This document shows positions 10,008 to 19,048 of a stretch of DNA of 64,000 bases, piece after piece (position 1 is the stretch's first letter; the number at the start of each line of letters is the position of its first letter). The notes beneath the pieces are model-generated. The model worked only from the letters and a program-made list of their open reading frames with translations. It did not search any database and was not told the DNA's origin. A program made the position numbers and the translations under genes. Source of the stretch: Oryzomonas sp. (GTDB taxonomy: Bacteria; Desulfobacterota; Desulfuromonadia; Geobacterales; Pseudopelobacteraceae); assembly GCA_031292255.1 (NCBI GenBank), contig JARLHN010000018.1:94868-158867 (forward strand), given 5' to 3'.

Positions 10008-10481
10008 ATGAACAAGATTGCAGCAATTACCGTTTTGTGCCTCATCTCGCTACCAACCGCCCTGTGGGCCGATTCCTCCCGTTCCCTTCCCAGGTCCTAC
10101 CATTCCTGGCAAAAAAGCGGCCGCAAAGTCGTGACAGACAAAAGCTCGCTGTTTTACGGAATTCATTTTATTTACGCCGACAAGAAGGCCATGAATGGCT
10201 ATAGGGCCGGCAACAGGTTTGCCGAGGGAAGTTCGATCATCATCGAGCATTTCAACATCAAGGAAGGTTCCGGCTCTCCTGTCGAGGGTTCCAAGAACAT
10301 GATCGTAATGATGCGCAAGGATAAACGCATGAAAACGACCGGTGGCTGGCTGTTCGCCGGATACGGCGCCGACGGAGCCCCAAGCGGGCTTGACCCCGTG
10401 AGCACCTGCTTCGGCTGCCACCAGAAGGACGCCGCCCAAAAGGATTACGTCATCTCCACCATCAACGATTTCAAGAAGTAA
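10008..10481 (+). CDS. Cytochrome P460-like periplasmic c-type cytochrome
   Basis: 157 residues from the ATG at 10008, preceded by GGGAG. A signal peptide (MNKIAAITVLCLISLPTALWA) leads into a cytochrome P460-like domain with 'FYGIHFIYADKKAMNGYRAG' and 'FAEGSSIIIEHF', and a single heme c site CFGCH at residues 134-138 near the C-terminus. P460 family members bind heme c, and some oxidise hydroxylamine or act in stress responses. The real substrate here is unknown. It stands 72 bp downstream of the receiver-like membrane protein and may be co-transcribed with it. Confidence 0.8.
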   Translation: MNKIAAITVLCLISLPTALWADSSRSLPRSYHSWQKSGRKVVTDKSSLFYGIHFIYADKKAMNGYRAGNRFAEGSSIIIEHFNIKEGSGSPVEGSKNMIVMMRKDKRMKTTGGWLFAGYGADGAPSGLDPVSTCFGCHQKDAAQKDYVISTINDFKK

Positions 10482-10552
10482 CAATACGGCGCATCCGGGA
10501 ACTGGAGCCTCTCGTGGGCAACATCCTACTGCTCGGCAGGGGCGGCAACTAA

Positions 10553-11791
10553 ATGGGGCAAAACAATGAAAACTTCTTCCTGGGCCGGCAACCGATCCTC
10601 AATCGCAGACAGGAGATCGTCGGCTACGAGCTGCTCTTCCGCGCCACCACCGTAAATCGCGCGGAGTTCGACAACCAATCTCAGGCCTGCACCAGCGTCA
10701 TCACCAATGCCCTGACGACCTTCGGCCTTCAGGAGGTTCTGGGAGGAAAATTCGGTTTCATCAACGTCTATCTCGGCCTGTTTCTCTCGGAATTGCTCGA
10801 ATTGCTCCCGATCGGACAATCGGTTCTCGAACTGCTGGAAACCATCAAACTGGACGACAACATTGCCGAACGGTGCCGTGAGCTGAAAAAACTGGGATTC
10901 AAGCTGGCCCTGGACGACCACGTGTACCGTCCCGAATATCACGAGTTTTACTCTTTTGTCGATTACGTCAAGATCGATATCCTCGATACCGGCATGGAAG
11001 AGCTTCCGGAGATCGTCCGAAAGTTGCGCCAATGGCCGGTTAAGTTATTGGCCGAAAAGGTCGAGACTCTCGATCAGTTCGAAATCTGCGCCGGTCTGGG
11101 CTTCGATTACTTTCAGGGATATTTTTTCGCACGTCCGGTCGTTCTCAACAAAAAACGGCTCGATGTTTCAGGCAGGGCCATGCTGATGTTGCTCCAGCAG
11201 CTTACCATGGACGCCCCCCTCGAAGAGATCGAACAGACCTTCAAGGAAAACCCGAGTCTCTCCTACAACCTCCTGCGGCTGGTCAACTCGGTGGCCCTCG
11301 GCATGCGCGAAAAGATCAAAACCCTCCGGCATGCCATCCTTATGTTGGGGACCGCCCACCTGCGGCGCTGGATCCAATTGTCCCTGTTTTCCAGCAACGA
11401 CGCACGGGGTCTCGATAACCCTCTCCTGGAGATGGCAGCGGTTCGGGGTCGCCTGATGGAAACGCTGGTACTCCAGAAACTGCGACAATCCACTTCCTCC
11501 GAACAATCGGAAGAAGCTTTTATGACCGGTATCCTGTCGCTTCTTGATGTACTTTTTGAAACTCCCATGGACGAAATCATCCCGCACCTCAATCTCAACG
11601 AGGAGATATGCGCTGCCCTGCTCAACCGGTCAGGACGACTGGGCGAACTACTCTCTCTTGCCGAGAAGCTGGAAGTGACCGATTTTGATGCCGTCATGCC
11701 GCTGCTCGACCGGTGCAACATAACTCTTGACGAGTTGTTGGCGGCGCAACTTGAGGCGTTCAACTGGCGATCCGGCATCCTCACCCATTAA
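10553..11791 (+). CDS. EAL-HDOD signalling protein (degenerate EAL)
   Basis: This 412-residue protein pairs an N-terminal EAL-type domain (about 8-200) with a C-terminal HDOD domain (about 205-400, 'LSYNLLRLVNSVALGM' and 'RHAILMLGTAHLRRWIQL'), the YuxH-like architecture. The EAL signature is ELL (GYELLFRA), and catalytic residues around 'LALDDHVYRP' and 'LLAEKVETLDQF' are only partly kept. It may bind partners or nucleotides rather than hydrolyse cyclic di-GMP. HDOD domains are linked to signalling scaffolds in motility and development. Start chosen at the ATG at 10553 with GGGGCGG upstream. Confidence 0.88.
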   Translation: MGQNNENFFLGRQPILNRRQEIVGYELLFRATTVNRAEFDNQSQACTSVITNALTTFGLQEVLGGKFGFINVYLGLFLSELLELLPIGQSVLELLETIKLDDNIAERCRELKKLGFKLALDDHVYRPEYHEFYSFVDYVKIDILDTGMEELPEIVRKLRQWPVKLLAEKVETLDQFEICAGLGFDYFQGYFFARPVVLNKKRLDVSGRAMLMLLQQLTMDAPLEEIEQTFKENPSLSYNLLRLVNSVALGMREKIKTLRHAILMLGTAHLRRWIQLSLFSSNDARGLDNPLLEMAAVRGRLMETLVLQKLRQSTSSEQSEEAFMTGILSLLDVLFETPMDEIIPHLNLNEEICAALLNRSGRLGELLSLAEKLEVTDFDAVMPLLDRCNITLDELLAAQLEAFNWRSGILTH

Positions 11792-12209
11792 CAGGCCGAT
11801 GAAAATCTACTGCGGGGCCGTTCTGCGACGTTGCAGCTCGCTCGGAAGCCCAACATACGAGGAGTATGCCTCGCTTCCTCACTCGCTTGCGCCTTGCATA
11901 ACGGCCTCCTCATGACGATTTTCAAAAACCAGTGTGATACACCGATAACGCAGTACCATGGTGCGGCCGAGGGAAAACCCGCTCCTTTCCATCCTTGACA
12001 CCCCTCGTCTTTTGCGGTAGCCTAGCATGTCCTGCCATAGGGACATGCCTGATTCCGGGGCGCATTCAAACACCGAGCATGCAGGCTTCCTTACGGTTTT
12101 TTCGACGTGCCGGTTCGTACGCCGTTGCCGCGCCCCCTGTTTGCCTGTTTTCCTTTGAATCCGCCCTTTGTGGTATACCACTCGAATTTCCTTGCAAGGT
12201 CACGTCAGT
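11792..12209. other. Intergenic region before kdsB, holding a palindromic element
   Basis: 418 bp. The left part is the palindromic element at 11800-11924. The remainder up to kdsB holds no supportable gene. A short minus-strand frame crossing the element has no ribosome binding site or known motif. Confidence 0.5.
11800..11924 (-). repeat. MITE-like palindromic element, copy 1
   Basis: Its ends TGAAAATC (from 11800) and GATTTTCA (to 11924) are inverted, and the arms stay largely complementary for about 24 bp. Read on the minus strand it aligns with the element at 12975-13117: shared blocks include 'CGTCATGAGGA' near one end and 'CAACG-CGCAGA-CGGC' near the other. It has no coding capacity. 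Confidence 0.75.
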
Positions 12210-12974
12210 ATGAAAATCACAGCAATCATCCCAGCCCGTTACGCATCCACCCGCTTTCCGGGGAAGGCCCTGGCCGATATCGGGGGCAGACCGATGATCC
12301 AGCATGTCTATGAACGGACGTGCAAGGCATCCCTGGTTTCTCGGGTTATCGTGGCAACAGACGATAGGCGCATCGCCGACGTAATACACCAGATCGGCGG
12401 TGAGACGGTCATGACCTCCGCCGACCATGAAACGGGAACCGACCGCCTGGCCGAGGTGGCGGGCGGCCTGGATACGGATATCATCGTCAACGTGCAGGGT
12501 GACGAGCCGCTCATATCTCCGGAAATGATCGACCAGGCGATCGAGCCGTTCCTCAACGACCCAACCCTGAAAATGGGGACCTTAAAGACCCGCATCAAAT
12601 CACTGCACGATTTTTTGAGTCCGAACGTGGTCAAGGTGGTGACCGGCGCGGATGGCTGCGCATTGTATTTTTCGCGTTCTCCGCTGCCGTTTTTTCGCGA
12701 CAAGTGGCAGGATCTCAAAGACGAATCCTTTATAAACGGCAAGCTGCTCTGCTACAAGCATGTCGGCCTCTATGTCTACCGCCGGGACTTTCTTCTCCAA
12801 TATGCCGCAATGCCGCAGACCTTTTTGGAGATCGCGGAGAAACTGGAGCAGTTGCGTGCCATAGAGAATGGCACACGCATCCGTGTAATCGAAACCGAAT
12901 TTGAATCCATCGGCGTTGACACCCCCGATGACCTGGCAAAGGCGCAGGAGCGCTACCGAAGATTGACGCACTAG
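12210..12974 (+). CDS. kdsB: 3-deoxy-manno-octulosonate cytidylyltransferase
   Basis: 254 residues from the ATG at 12210 with AAGG upstream; this start gives the usual family N-terminus [19 protein letters not shown]. The enzyme activates KDO as CMP-KDO for lipid A core assembly in the cytoplasm. Motifs visible are the nucleotidyltransferase loop [13 protein letters not shown], '[11 protein letters not shown]' and '[13 protein letters not shown]'. It heads the KDO cluster kdsB-pyrG-kdsA. CTP from PyrG is its co-substrate and KDO-8-phosphate from KdsA feeds the pathway. The stop codon directly touches a palindromic element. Confidence 0.96.
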   Translation: MKITAIIPARYASTRFPGKALADIGGRPMIQHVYERTCKASLVSRVIVATDDRRIADVIHQIGGETVMTSADHETGTDRLAEVAGGLDTDIIVNVQGDEPLISPEMIDQAIEPFLNDPTLKMGTLKTRIKSLHDFLSPNVVKVVTGADGCALYFSRSPLPFFRDKWQDLKDESFINGKLLCYKHVGLYVYRRDFLLQYAAMPQTFLEIAEKLEQLRAIENGTRIRVIETEFESIGVDTPDDLAKAQERYRRLTH

Positions 12975-13117
12975 CAGGTTGTTGAAAAACGTCATGAGGA
13001 AGGCCGGATGCCGGGCGCACGGGACGGAGCAGCCGGGGCATAACTGGTAGTTAGCAGAGGTTGCGAGTATCGCGCAACGCCGCAGACGGCTCTCCGCAAT
13101 AGTTTTTCAACAACCTG
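12975..13117 (+). repeat. MITE-like palindromic element, copy 2, with perfect 16-bp ends
   Basis: CAGGTTGTTGAAAAAC at 12975-12990 is exactly reverse-complemented at 13102-13117. It starts at the base after the kdsB stop codon and ends about 35 bp before pyrG. It is homologous to the element at 11800-11924, which lies on the other side of kdsB in opposite orientation. Confidence 0.85.
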
Positions 13118-13152
13118 ATAATTTTCAAGCCGTCCCCACAGGAGCTGATTTC

Positions 13153-14757
13153 ATGAAAACCAAGTTCATCTTCATCACCGGCGGGGTTGTCTCGTCCATC
13201 GGCAAAGGGCTGGCAGCTGCCTCGCTGGGAGCATTGCTGGAGGCGCGCGGCCTGCGTGTCACCATGCAGAAACTGGACCCCTATATCAATGTCGATCCCG
13301 GCACCATGTCGCCCTTTCAGCACGGCGAGGTCTTTGTCACCGACGACGGTGCCGAAACCGACCTGGACCTGGGGCATTACGAGCGCTACACCAACGCCCG
13401 CCTCTCCAAGAAAAGCAACTTCACCACCGGCCAAGTCTATTTCTCCGTTATCGAAAAGGAACGGCGCGGTGACTACCTGGGGGGGACGGTGCAGGTCATT
13501 CCCCACATTACCGACGAGATCAAGAGCAAGGTCATTGAGAACGCCAAGGGGGCCGACGTCGCGATCATAGAGGTCGGCGGCACCGTAGGCGACATCGAAT
13601 CCCTCCCCTTCCTGGAGGCGATCCGCCAGTTCCGTTACGACCGCGGACACGGCAATACACTCTACATCCATGTCACCTTGGTTCCCTATATCCACACCGC
13701 TGGCGAAATGAAGACCAAACCGACCCAGCACTCGGTCATGGAACTGCGCAAGATCGGCATCCAGCCCGATATCCTGCTCTGCCGCTGCGACCGGGAACTT
13801 CCCCAGGAGATGAAGAAGAAGATCGCCCTGTTCTGTAACGTGGAAGAGAAGGACGTCATACAGGTGGTGGACTCGGAACACATCTATGCCGTCCCCCAGG
13901 CGCTCAGCAAGGAACGGCTGGATGAACAGGTGGTAGACAAACTCAACATCTGGACCAAGGCCCCTGACCTGACCCCATGGCAGAATGTGGTCGAGACCCT
14001 GCGGCATCCCGGTCATGGCGAAGTACGCATAGCGGTGGCCGGAAAGTACGTCAACCTGACCGAGTCCTACAAGTCTCTGGCCGAGGCACTGACACACGGC
14101 GGCATCGCCAACGACTGCCGGGTGTACCTGAAATACGTTGATTCAGAGAAGATCGAACGGGACGGCATTGGCGGCCATCTCGACGATGTGGACGGAATCC
14201 TGGTGCCGGGTGGGTTCGGCGAGCGCGGGACCGAAGGGAAGATCACCGCCATCCAGTTCGCCCGCACCGCAAAAATCCCCTTTTTCGGGATATGCCTGGG
14301 AATGCAGATGGCAGCCATCGAATTTTCCCGCAATGTCTGCGGCATCGAGGACGCTTGTTCAAGCGAGTTCACAGAGTGCGGCTCCCCACTCATCCATCTC
14401 ATGGAGGAGCAGAAATCCGTCAACAAAAAGGGTGGGACCATGAGGCTTGGGGCATACCCCTGTTCCGTTGCCAAGGGAACCCTTGCCTATGCGGCCTACA
14501 ACGCGACCGAGATCTCCGAACGGCATCGCCACCGCTACGAATTCAATAACAAATTCCGCTCCACCCTCACCGAAAAGGGGATGATCCTGTCCGGCGTTTA
14601 CAAGGATAAGGATCTGGTGGAGATCATCGAACTGCCCGAACATCCCTGGTTCCTGGGGTGCCAGTTTCACCCCGAATTCAAGTCCAAGCCGCTCCAGCCC
14701 CACCCGCTCTTCCGGGCTTTTATCGGCGCAGCGCTTTTGCACCGTAATGGGAGGTAG
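13153..14757 (+). CDS. pyrG: CTP synthase
   Basis: This 534-residue enzyme makes CTP from UTP, ATP and glutamine in the cytoplasm. The N-terminal synthetase domain shows '[20 protein letters not shown]' and '[20 protein letters not shown]'. The C-terminal class I glutamine amidotransferase domain has the nucleophile elbow 'FFGICLGMQ' and the 'FHPEF' His/Glu motif. A CAGGAG lies before the ATG. It is the middle gene of kdsB-pyrG-kdsA; kdsA follows after 3 bp. Placement next to KDO genes matches the CTP need of CMP-KDO synthesis. Confidence 0.98.
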   Translation: MKTKFIFITGGVVSSIGKGLAAASLGALLEARGLRVTMQKLDPYINVDPGTMSPFQHGEVFVTDDGAETDLDLGHYERYTNARLSKKSNFTTGQVYFSVIEKERRGDYLGGTVQVIPHITDEIKSKVIENAKGADVAIIEVGGTVGDIESLPFLEAIRQFRYDRGHGNTLYIHVTLVPYIHTAGEMKTKPTQHSVMELRKIGIQPDILLCRCDRELPQEMKKKIALFCNVEEKDVIQVVDSEHIYAVPQALSKERLDEQVVDKLNIWTKAPDLTPWQNVVETLRHPGHGEVRIAVAGKYVNLTESYKSLAEALTHGGIANDCRVYLKYVDSEKIERDGIGGHLDDVDGILVPGGFGERGTEGKITAIQFARTAKIPFFGICLGMQMAAIEFSRNVCGIEDACSSEFTECGSPLIHLMEEQKSVNKKGGTMRLGAYPCSVAKGTLAYAAYNATEISERHRHRYEFNNKFRSTLTEKGMILSGVYKDKDLVEIIELPEHPWFLGCQFHPEFKSKPLQPHPLFRAFIGAALLHRNGR

Positions 14758-14760
14758 ACC

Positions 14761-15579
14761 GTGACACGCGAGATAGCTATCAACGACATAAAGATCGGTG
14801 CGGGCAGGCCGTTGGTGCTGATTGCCGGCCCCTGTGTCATAGAGTCGGAGACAGCGACATTGCACCACGCCGAGCGGCTGTTGACCATCTGCAACGGCCT
14901 GTCCATGCCGCTCATCTTCAAGGCATCCTATGACAAGGCCAACCGCACCTCTATGGGTGGCTTCCGGGGGCCGGGGATGAGGGACGGTTTGAAGATCCTC
15001 GCCAAGGTCAAGGATTCCCTCGGATTAGCGGTGCTCTCCGACATCCACTCCATCGAGCAGGTGGCGCCGGCGGCAGAAGTGCTGGACGTGCTGCAGATAC
15101 CGGCCTTTCTCTGCCGGCAGACCGACCTCATCGTGGCGGCTGCCCAGAGCGGCCGGGTAATCAACGTCAAAAAAGGGCAGTTTCTGGCTCCCTGGGACAT
15201 GAAAAACGTCGCCGCCAAGGCGGTGGCGGCCGGCAACGAGAATATCATCCTGACCGAACGGGGAGCCTCCTTCGGCTACAACAATCTCGTGGTGGACATG
15301 CGTTCGTTCCCGATCATGTGCTCCACGGGCTTTCCGGTCATATTCGACGCAACCCACAGCGTGCAACTCCCCGGAGGCCAGGGTGAGAGTTCCGGCGGCC
15401 AGCGGGAGTATGTCGAGTATCTCTCACGGGCTGCCGTGGCGGCGGGCATCGACGGTATCTTCATGGAGGTGCACGAAGACCCGGACAAGGCGCTCTGCGA
15501 TGGGCCCAACTCCATCCCCCTCAACGAATTGCCGGCGCTCCTGAAGATGCTCAAGTCGATCGACGCATTGGTCAAATAA
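14761..15579 (+). CDS. kdsA: 3-deoxy-8-phosphooctulonate synthase
   Basis: 272 residues from a GTG at 14761, with GGGAGG inside the end of pyrG acting as ribosome binding site. The enzyme condenses arabinose 5-phosphate with phosphoenolpyruvate to KDO-8-phosphate. Motifs include '[10 protein letters not shown]', '[12 protein letters not shown]', '[13 protein letters not shown]' and '[11 protein letters not shown]'. The '[13 protein letters not shown]' region carries Asn at the position that separates metal-independent from metal-dependent forms, but this would need an alignment. The stop codon overlaps a palindromic intergenic element. The usual partners kdsD and kdsC do not follow. Confidence 0.97.
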   Translation: MTREIAINDIKIGAGRPLVLIAGPCVIESETATLHHAERLLTICNGLSMPLIFKASYDKANRTSMGGFRGPGMRDGLKILAKVKDSLGLAVLSDIHSIEQVAPAAEVLDVLQIPAFLCRQTDLIVAAAQSGRVINVKKGQFLAPWDMKNVAAKAVAAGNENIILTERGASFGYNNLVVDMRSFPIMCSTGFPVIFDATHSVQLPGGQGESSGGQREYVEYLSRAAVAAGIDGIFMEVHEDPDKALCDGPNSIPLNELPALLKMLKSIDALVK

Positions 15580-15766
15580 TTCCGGTTTCAAATCAGAGAT
15601 GACATCAAGGCGGCGAGGATCGAGGCGACGAAGGCGTACAAGGCAGTACGTTGAGGAGCCGAAGACGAGCCAACGACAATTTGCAAAGTAAATTGGACCG
15701 CGAAGGCGCCCCGTAGGGGGAGGCTGGAGACCTCGTCAAGATGCCGCTTTGATTTGGAATTGGAAT
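15579..15766 (+). repeat. Palindromic intergenic element, family 2, copy 1
   Basis: Begins at the last base of the kdsA stop codon with ATTCCGGTTTCAAATCA and ends with GATTTGGAATTGGAAT (15751-15766), its approximate inverse. The inner 'GGCGGCGAGGATCGAGGCGA' and 'CGAAGGCGTAC' blocks recur in the copies at 41290-41416 and 49341-49439. This copy has an extra inner segment of about 60 bp containing 'TTGGACCGCGAAGGC'. Confidence 0.75.
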
Positions 15767-15812
15767 AGGCCGGTTTTCCCTCCCTCTATAACCGTTATTT
15801 TGAAGGATTGGC

Positions 15813-17219
15813 ATGCAAAAGATGTTTCCCTACATTATTACCATCTCCTCGGAAAAAGGCGGAGTCGGCAAGACCACGCTCGCTACCAACCTGGCCATAT
15901 ACCTGAAGACCATGCGCGACGACCTGCCGGTCACGATCTTTTCCTTTGACAATCATTACACGATTGACCGGATGTTCGAACTGGCTGGACAGAAACTGAG
16001 GGGCACCGTCCATGAGTTGCTGAAGGGCGTTCCGGCGCACGAGTTGGTGCACACCGGCCAGTATGGTGTCGGTTACATCCCGTCGTCAACCGAACTGGGA
16101 GAGCTGGGCGAAACGTTCCGGGGGCCCATGAGCCTGACGCGTATGTTCGCCGAATCCGGGTTTGGCGGCATCATCATCATCGACACCCGCCCGGACCTGA
16201 ATATCCTGACCCAGAACGCCCTTTATGCCGCTGACCGGGTCCTGATCCCGGTCAAGGACATGCCCAGCCTGGAGAATTGCAAAAATATCTTCGCCTTGTT
16301 CGATCAGCGCGGCATCGACAAAAAATCCCTCTCCCTGATCCCCTGCCTGATCGATTCGCGCATCAAATTCGATGGAATCTTCAAGGATCAGAAGACCTTG
16401 TTGCGAGCCTTTGCCATCAATCGCGGCTACCGCTGCATGGATACCTATATTTCCAAGAGCCCCAAGGTGGAGAGCCTCAACACCAATCCGGAGGGCAAAA
16501 TCTATCCGATCCTGACCCATGCCCGCGGAACCGAAGTCTTCGGGCAATTCACCGAGATTGCGCGTGATATCCTGCGGCATTACGATGCCACCCCGGAACC
16601 GCGTTCCTGCTTGTACGCCGCCTGGCTGAAAGAAAAGGAGGGCAAAAGAAAAGAGTCGTACCGCGCCCGCCTGGAGGGTCTTGCCGAGCGCTGTCTGATC
16701 TGCGGCACGCTCCTGACGGAGCAGCCGGAGCAGCGGGGGTTTTACTATGAAGCGTCCGACCGGGCCAGCCGCGGCTTCCTGCATAGCGACTGTTTCACCG
16801 ACCTGCTCTGTACGACGCTCTACGGCATGACCAAACAATCCCAGGCCTACGGCGCGGCGCGAATGGTGATTGCCGACCGGGCGCTGAGAACCGTCTCGCT
16901 GTTCTATCCCCAATCAGGAGAGAATGCGGCTATACTCGATTATCGGCAGTTCAGCATGGAGGGAGAACAACTCTTCAGCAAGGATCTGCCGATGCAGGGT
17001 TTCAGCGAGGGAGAATTCGATGGTACGAATGACCGGCTCTTCCTGCTCTTGAATGAATCACTGGCCGGTTATGAGGGGTCGTTGCGTGAAGGAACCTGGC
17101 TGGCGGTGCACCCTGTTGACGCCGAGGCTCCGGAAACGGTCCTTAAGGATGAGCGCTATCGCTCCCTGCAACAGACCCAGGCAAGGATCGCCCAGCAGCT
17201 CGAAGAATCAGAGAATTGA
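15813..17219 (+). CDS. ParA/MinD-like P-loop ATPase with C-terminal Cys/His cluster
   Basis: A 468-residue protein. The N-terminal half is a deviant-Walker ParA/MinD ATPase: 'SSEKGGVGKTTLATNLA' (about residues 12-28), 'IIIIDTRPDLNIL' at about 120-132, and 'VLIPVKDMPSLEN'. The usual DPQG motif is replaced by 'FSFDNHYTIDRMF'. The C-terminal 200 residues are unlike ParA and hold CLIC (294-297) and HSDC (324-327), a plausible zinc site. No parB or parS-like partner is next to it, so chromosome partitioning is not implied; a positioning or regulatory role is possible. It sits where kdsD/kdsC would be expected after kdsA. AGGA precedes the ATG. Confidence 0.75.
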   Translation: MQKMFPYIITISSEKGGVGKTTLATNLAIYLKTMRDDLPVTIFSFDNHYTIDRMFELAGQKLRGTVHELLKGVPAHELVHTGQYGVGYIPSSTELGELGETFRGPMSLTRMFAESGFGGIIIIDTRPDLNILTQNALYAADRVLIPVKDMPSLENCKNIFALFDQRGIDKKSLSLIPCLIDSRIKFDGIFKDQKTLLRAFAINRGYRCMDTYISKSPKVESLNTNPEGKIYPILTHARGTEVFGQFTEIARDILRHYDATPEPRSCLYAAWLKEKEGKRKESYRARLEGLAERCLICGTLLTEQPEQRGFYYEASDRASRGFLHSDCFTDLLCTTLYGMTKQSQAYGAARMVIADRALRTVSLFYPQSGENAAILDYRQFSMEGEQLFSKDLPMQGFSEGEFDGTNDRLFLLLNESLAGYEGSLREGTWLAVHPVDAEAPETVLKDERYRSLQQTQARIAQQLEESEN

Positions 17220-17225
17220 GGATGG

Positions 17226-17310
17226 CTACCACCCCCGGCCCCTCCTAAACTAGGAGGGGAGGAAAATCGATCAGATCTTCCCCATCCTTGATAAGGAGGG
17301 GGGGGTGGTT
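17226..17310. repeat. C-rich palindromic intergenic repeat
   Basis: A perfect 9-bp hairpin, CCCCTCCTA (17239-17247) and TAGGAGGGG (17251-17259), lies inside an outer inverted pair CCACCCCC (17229-17236) / GGGGGTGG (17301-17308). It fills the gap between two convergent genes and may act as a two-way terminator. A similar C-rich repeat is at 38334-38428. Confidence 0.65.
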
Positions 17311-17358
17311 GATTCCTCTGCCGGGGGGACCTTCCGAAAGTGTGGTTGTTACAAGGCA

Positions 17359-19014
17359 CTAGTGTGCCGCCAGCATCTCCGCGGCATGCGCCAAGGCGGA
17401 ATCCGTGATCTTGGCCCCGGCCAACATGCGGGCGACCTCGCGGGTACGCTCTCCATCCGTCAGCACGACGACCTGCGTTGTCGTCCTGTTGTTTGCCACC
17501 CGTTTTTCCACCCGGAGATGCTGGCCGGCAAAGACCGCCACCTGCGCCAAGTGGGTGATACAGAGCACCTGCTGTAGAGCGGCGACATTCCTGAGCTTTT
17601 GCCCCACCATCTCGGAGGTGGCGCCGCCAATGCCGGTGTCCACCTCGTCAAAGATCAACGTCGGCACATCCCTCTCGGGCAGGACCTGTTTGAAAGCAAG
17701 CATAAGTCTCGATAGCTCGCCGCCGGAGGCGATCCTTGCCAAGGGACGGGGAGGCTCACCCGGATTGGGGGAGAAGAGGAGTTCAACCCGCTCGTATCCC
17801 GTGGCACGCGGCTCCGACAGGGGCTCCAGGACCGTTTCGACGATGGCGTTCTTCATGGCAAGCTGATGCACCTCCACGGCCAGCGCCCTGGAGAAGGCAA
17901 CAGCGGCCGCCGTGCGTTGCGCGGTGAGGTCTCCTCCCCGCCGGCGCAGCTCATCCGCAAGCTTCTCCAACTCGTCTTCCAGGTCGTGCCGGAACCGTTC
18001 CCGCCCCCGCAGCGTCTCGATTTCGTCATCGAGCCCCTGTTTGAGCGCTAAAATAGCCTCGACGGTCGGGGCATACTTCCTCTTGAGGCCGTTTATCAGG
18101 TCGAGGCGGTCGTCGGCCTGCTGCAAGGCGGCCGGATCGGCCTCGACGCGGGAGGAATAATCGCGCAGCATGATCGCGGCATCCTCAACCAACAGATAGG
18201 CATTTTCGAGGGAGGCGGCCAAGCCGTCCAGGGTGTGGTCTATGGCGGAGATCTCGGCGATGGCGTTCTTGATGCGCAGCAATTGCCCGAGAATCGCCCC
18301 ATCCCCCCCGTACAGCTGTTCAAAGGCAGAGGCCGTGACACTCCCCAGCCTTTCGGCGCCGGCAAGAACCCGGCGGCGCTCTCCCAACGCCTCTTCCTCG
18401 CCGGCTTGCAGCGCTGCCCGGGCAATCTCGTCGGACTGATACGACAAAAGGTCCAGTCTCCGTTCAGCCTCCCGCTCCACTTCGTCCAGACCCGCGATGC
18501 GCTCCCGAAGGGCGCGAAAGCGTTCGAAGAGCCTGCTGAACTCCTCCCGCTGCCCGCTCAGGCCGGCATAGGCGTCAAGGAGCCGCAGATGGTTTTCCGG
18601 CCGAAGCAGGGTCTGGGACTCATGCTGGCCGTAGATATTGATCAGGCGGGGGGCGGTATCGGCAAGGAGCGCCAGGGTGGCCATGCTCCCGTTGATGAAG
18701 AGCCGATTTTTCCCGGCCCGTGAGATGGAGCGCTTCACGAGCAACTCGTTGTCGCAATCAAAACCGGAATCTCGGAGTTGCCGGGCCACATCGGGTTGGT
18801 TGGATACGTCGAACATCGCCTCCACGACCGCCTCGTCCTCCCCTGAGCGGATCAGGTCGGTCGAGGCGCGGCCTCCCATGATGAGGCCGACGGCGTCGAT
18901 GATGATGGACTTGCCGGCGCCGGTTTCGCCGGTCAACACGGTAAGCCCTTCTTTGAAGGAGATATGAAGGGTATCGATGATGGCAATGTTCCTGATGGTC
19001 AGGTCGGTCAGCAC
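17359..19014 (-). CDS. recN: DNA repair protein RecN
   Basis: About 551 residues from a GTG at 19014, chosen because GGAG lies 9 nt upstream and the protein then begins in the family way (V/MLTDLTIRNIAIID); a GTG at 19029 is the alternative. RecN is an SMC-like ATPase that works in recombinational repair of double-strand breaks. Seen are the Walker A 'TGETGAGKSIIIDA', long coiled-coil arms, a signature 'IASGGELSRLMLAFK' and Walker B 'TLIFDEVDTGIGG'. It is the last gene of valS-nadK-recN; nadK stops 34 bp upstream. Confidence 0.95.
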   Translation of the reverse strand: MLTDLTIRNIAIIDTLHISFKEGLTVLTGETGAGKSIIIDAVGLIMGGRASTDLIRSGEDEAVVEAMFDVSNQPDVARQLRDSGFDCDNELLVKRSISRAGKNRLFINGSMATLALLADTAPRLINIYGQHESQTLLRPENHLRLLDAYAGLSGQREEFSRLFERFRALRERIAGLDEVEREAERRLDLLSYQSDEIARAALQAGEEEALGERRRVLAGAERLGSVTASAFEQLYGGDGAILGQLLRIKNAIAEISAIDHTLDGLAASLENAYLLVEDAAIMLRDYSSRVEADPAALQQADDRLDLINGLKRKYAPTVEAILALKQGLDDEIETLRGRERFRHDLEDELEKLADELRRRGGDLTAQRTAAAVAFSRALAVEVHQLAMKNAIVETVLEPLSEPRATGYERVELLFSPNPGEPPRPLARIASGGELSRLMLAFKQVLPERDVPTLIFDEVDTGIGGATSEMVGQKLRNVAALQQVLCITHLAQVAVFAGQHLRVEKRVANNRTTTQVVVLTDGERTREVARMLAGAKITDSALAHAAEMLAAH

Positions 19015-19048
19015 GGGATCACACTCCACATGGTACGCTGGGGCCGCA

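Noticed and set aside
11879-12181. A 100-residue minus-strand frame
   Set aside because: It crosses the palindromic element and has no ribosome binding site or family resemblance.
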